A stretch of 64,000 nt of DNA from Macrotis lagotis. Its lineage: Eukaryota; Chordata; Mammalia; Peramelemorphia; Peramelidae. The stretch is from NCBI RefSeq assembly GCF_037893015.1, contig NC_133658.1, forward strand, positions 176,905,579-176,969,578. The letters are read 5' to 3'. Positions 61,272-64,000 of this stretch are shown piece after piece. Each line of letters starts with the position of its first letter. The stretch's first letter is position 1. Below the pieces are notes generated by a model. The model was not told where the DNA came from, ran no database searches, and was given only the letters and a program-made list of their open reading frames with translations. The position numbers and the translations under genes are program-made.

Positions 61272-62047
61272 TCTCCCATACTTCTTGCTATAGCACACTT
61301 TTTAATTTAATTTTTTGTTATTTTAAACTTATGAAATAATGACAAATACAAATATATATATATATATATTTAAAACAGAAAAAAAAGAGTTGTATATGAA
61401 ACCATATATCTCCTTATTTATAACTCAGTTAAAAAAATGTAGTAAATTCAACATATTTCTTCCAAAGCTGTTCTTGTTTGTCCCCCGGATGTTCTTCCTT
61501 TTCTCTTTTGTTCATTAAAACAAGAATAATAGTCTATTTAACATTTTTAAAAAAAAATGGAGATGTCATTATCACCATTTCTCTTTTCCTTTTAAATCTC
61601 TTCCCAAAACCTTTCTAGTAACAGATACCAAGCAAAAATAAATCCACATCCTGACTATTTCTGCAAAGGCATGTCTCAAACTGTATCTTGAGACCAATAC
61701 TTCTTAGAAGATGGAGAGTGTATTTCATTGGTTCTCTAGAATAAAGCTTGGTCATTTCATTAATAAGAGTTCTTATATCTTTCAAAGCTGTTTTTCTTTA
61801 TAAAATTATAGTCATTGTATTAATTGTCCTTGATGTGCTTACTTCAGTCTGCATCAATTTATACTAGTCTTCTCATATCTCCCTAAATCCATGTTTTTTT
61901 GTCTTTTTCATGTGGTGTAATATCATTTCATTATATTAATATGATGCTTTTTGTTTGGATGGTTCCCATTTAATGGACAATACTTTGGTTTTCAGTTCTT
62001 TGCTCCTCAAAAAGTACTGCCCAATTCAGTTTTGATCACTTTATAAG
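61272..62047 (-). mobile_element. L1 3' fragment (another subfamily)
   Basis: Antisense L1 3' UTR and ORF2 end: ttagaagatggagagtgtatttcattgg, catttcattaataagagttcttatatctttc, ctttgctcctcaaaaagtactgc. Left end contains the segment repeated inverted in half-L1 copy 3. Confidence 0.6.
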
Positions 62048-62315
62048 GGCAGAGTCAGAGGGATAGGAGTTTGAATCCAACCTCAGATGCTTGACACTAA
62101 TTGTGTGATTTTGGGCAAGCCACTTAACTCTGATTGCCTCACATCCAGGACCATCTCCTCTAGTTGTCCTGATTCATATCTGGCCACTGGATCCAGATGA
62201 CTGGATGAGAAAGTAAAGCTGGTAACTTAGCACAGCAGCCTCTCACTCAAATCCTATTCATGTACTGATGAAATAGACTTCTTCAAGAATGATGCATGTC
62301 ATAATCACCTTATAC
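62048..62315 (+). mobile_element. SINE with RTE-like tail, copy C
   Basis: cagagtcagagggataggagtttgaatccaacc, ctcacatccaggaccatctcctc, tgattcatatctggccactgg, ttcttcaagaatgatgcatg: same composite as copies A and B. Confidence 0.75.
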
Positions 62316-62443
62316 CTTAGTTATTTCTATATCCTCTTAACTTAATCTTTAGTTTGTTTCTTCTAATATATACACATTGATATTACTAAATCCTTTTCAT
62401 TCTGTCAGTCACTGCATTTGGAGGTAGGGATATTTAAAAAAAA

Positions 62444-62635
62444 ACTTAAAATTTATTTATTTAAAATTTTTTTTAATTTTAAGGCAATGGGTTTAAGTGA
62501 CTTTCCCAATGTCACACAGCTAGGTAATTTTTAAGTGTCTGAAGTCACATTTGAATTCAGGTCCTCCTGACTATAGGGCTGGTATTCTATCCACTGTGCC
62601 ATCTAGCTGCCCCAATTTAAAATTTATTATTTATT
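62444..62635 (-). mobile_element. WSINE1-type SINE
   Basis: The body is about 62,464-62,615. AT-rich flanks (cttaaaatttatttattt on the left, atttaaaatttattattt on the right) are a likely target-site duplication. Confidence 0.85.
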
Positions 62636-62731
62636 TCTTTTTGACATTCTTTTCTTTTTAATTTTGAGTTCTACAATCTCTGATATACTCCTATCTCCAT
62701 GCCTCCCCTGCATCCACTGAGAAGGCAAGCA

Positions 62732-62784
<53 letters not shown>

Positions 62785-64000
62785 AAATCCTACATATTAT
62801 TCACTTTCATATTATCCAATTTTTTTCAGAAAACAAGAAAAATAATGAGAAAATTGTACTTCAATTTATTTTTAAAATTTTTTATTTCTAGTTAAAAATT
62901 TTATTTATTTTTAGTTTTAAATTTTTTCCCCAATCTTACTTCCCGCCCCCCCCCACCCCTCCACAGAAAGCAATTTGTCAGTCTTTACATTGTTTCCATG
63001 TTGTACATTGATCCAAATTGGGTGTGATGAGAGAGAAATCATATCCTTAAGGAAGAAACATAAAGTATAAGAGATAACAAGATCAGACAATAAGATATCA
63101 GATTTTTTTCCCCTAAATTGAAGGGAATAGTCCTTGGACTTTGTTCAAACTCCATGGTTCTTTATCTGGATACAGATGGTATTCTCCATTGCAGACAGCC
63201 CCAAATTGTCACTGATTGTTGCACTGTTGAAATGAGCAAGTCCATCAAGGTTGATCATCACCCCCATATTGCTGTTAGGGTTGTACTTCAATTTCTACTC
63301 AAAGTTTATCACATCTCTCCTGTGGAGGTAGAGTAGTAGATGAGTTCTTTGGAATCGTCTTGGATCATTGTATCTGAGTAGCCAAAATTTTCACAGCTGA
63401 TCTACTTACAGCATTGTTGTTACTGTGCATATTGATCTCCTGATTCTTCTCATTTGACTTTTCTACAATTCCTATAGTTCTTGCCAAGTTTTATTCAAAC
63501 TATTTCATCATCTTTTCTTTTGGCATAATAGTGTTTCCATCAAAATCAACTTATTCTATCATTCCTCTATTGATGAGTGGTCCCTTAATTTCCAATTACT
63601 ACTGAAATGACTACTATAAATATTTTGTGCTTATGGGTCCTTTTCCTTTGATCTCCCTGCGAGTACAGACCTAGTAGTGGTATTACTGGATTAATGGTTA
63701 GGCATGGTTTGATAGCTTTTTGTTCATAGTTCCAAATTGTTCTCTAGAATAGTAGTTCATTTGTGTATCTATTTTCTCTTATCCTCCCAGTATTTCTGAT
63801 AGTTGTGAGGTGGTATCTTAGAATTGTTTTAATTTGCATTTTTCTAGTTAACATTAATTTAAAGCATTTTTTATATGAGTATAAACAACTTTGATTATAT
63901 CTTCTGAAAACAGCCTCTTTATATTCTTTGACCATTTATTGAGTGGGGAATGGCACTTATTTTTATAAGATTGATTCAGTTCTTTACTCATGCATATTTG
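62636..64000 (-). mobile_element. Older L1 3' region, split by a young L1; runs off the window
   Basis: Antisense L1 3' UTR (62,640-62,867) with an embedded (TG)n tract at 62,735-62,781. It resumes at 63,281 through ORF2 C-terminal sequence (ttccaaattgttctctagaatagtag, tttgcatttttctagttaacattaatttaaagc, gaccatttattgagtggggaatggc). Confidence 0.75.
62854..63294 (-). mobile_element. Young L1 3' fragment nested in an older L1, perfect 14-bp duplication
   Basis: The insert at 62868-63280 is flanked by ttgtacttcaattt at 62854-62867 and 63281-63294. It contains only 3' UTR of the same subfamily as 15,957-16,943 and 25,854-26,417 (gtcagtctttacattgtttccatgttgtac, ggtgtgatgagagagaaatc). Confidence 0.93.

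Larger units (their letters stand above)
35813..64000 (+). other. TASP1: TASP1 intron 4 (continues past the window)
   Basis: Donor GT at 35,813. No sequence encoding the next human residues (DSPFTNAGMGSNLN) was found on the + strand up to 64,000, so this intron is at least 28 kb. 37,680-38,930, 39,110-39,430, 39,500-40,130, 40,480-41,570, 42,080-43,157, 43,200-46,855, 48,280-49,050 and 52,723-53,370 are AT-rich with no feature recognised. Confidence 0.85.

Overview
This window is nuclear DNA from a mammal, almost certainly a marsupial. It is AT-rich, with one sharp CpG island, and is crowded with repeats typical of marsupials: tRNA-derived SINEs of the WSINE1 type, SINEs with an RTE-like tail, an MAR1-type SINE, L1 and half-L1 elements, an RTE-clade LINE, and old L2 and MIR. 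The SINE consensus (cttgcaaaaacc tail) suggests an Australian lineage, but I cannot fix the species.

Only one host gene can be supported: the 5' part of TASP1 (taspase 1, threonine aspartase 1) on the + strand. Its CpG-island promoter lies at about 13,830-14,900. A non-coding first exon ends at a donor at 14,469/14,470. Coding exons follow at 31,125-31,288, 34,209-34,276 and 35,744-35,812. Together they encode 94 residues that align without gaps to the start of human TASP1. All splice sites are GT-AG and the phases agree. The rest of the gene must lie beyond the right edge; I did not find the next coding exon (human sequence beginning DSPFTNAG) in 35,813-64,000.

Layout. 1-13,830 is intergenic, with an L1 relic, a half-L1 (1,895-5,642) interrupted by a SINE and a solo retroviral LTR, then a pile of L1 3' ends, SINEs, L2 and MIR. 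13,830-14,900 is the promoter island. 14,470-31,124 is intron 1, with nested L1s, SINEs, a compound TA/CA microsatellite and a 3'-UTR-like retrocopy. 31,125-35,812 carries the coding exons, with a long L2 copy in intron 2. 35,813-64,000 is intron 4. It is quiet and AT-rich to about 47 kb. Beyond that it holds a second half-L1 (49,606-52,710), an RTE LINE (about 53,745-57,490), a third half-L1 (57,725-60,596) and nested L1 fragments.

The most notable structure is the set of three near full-length half-L1 elements in one orientation. Each has 5' UTR, ORF1 and 3' UTR, no ORF2, and a clear target-site duplication. Two of the three share a SINE at the same internal position, so a SINE was apparently captured by a source element and copied with it. 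I see no bacterial-type system, CRISPR array or clearly new protein-coding system.
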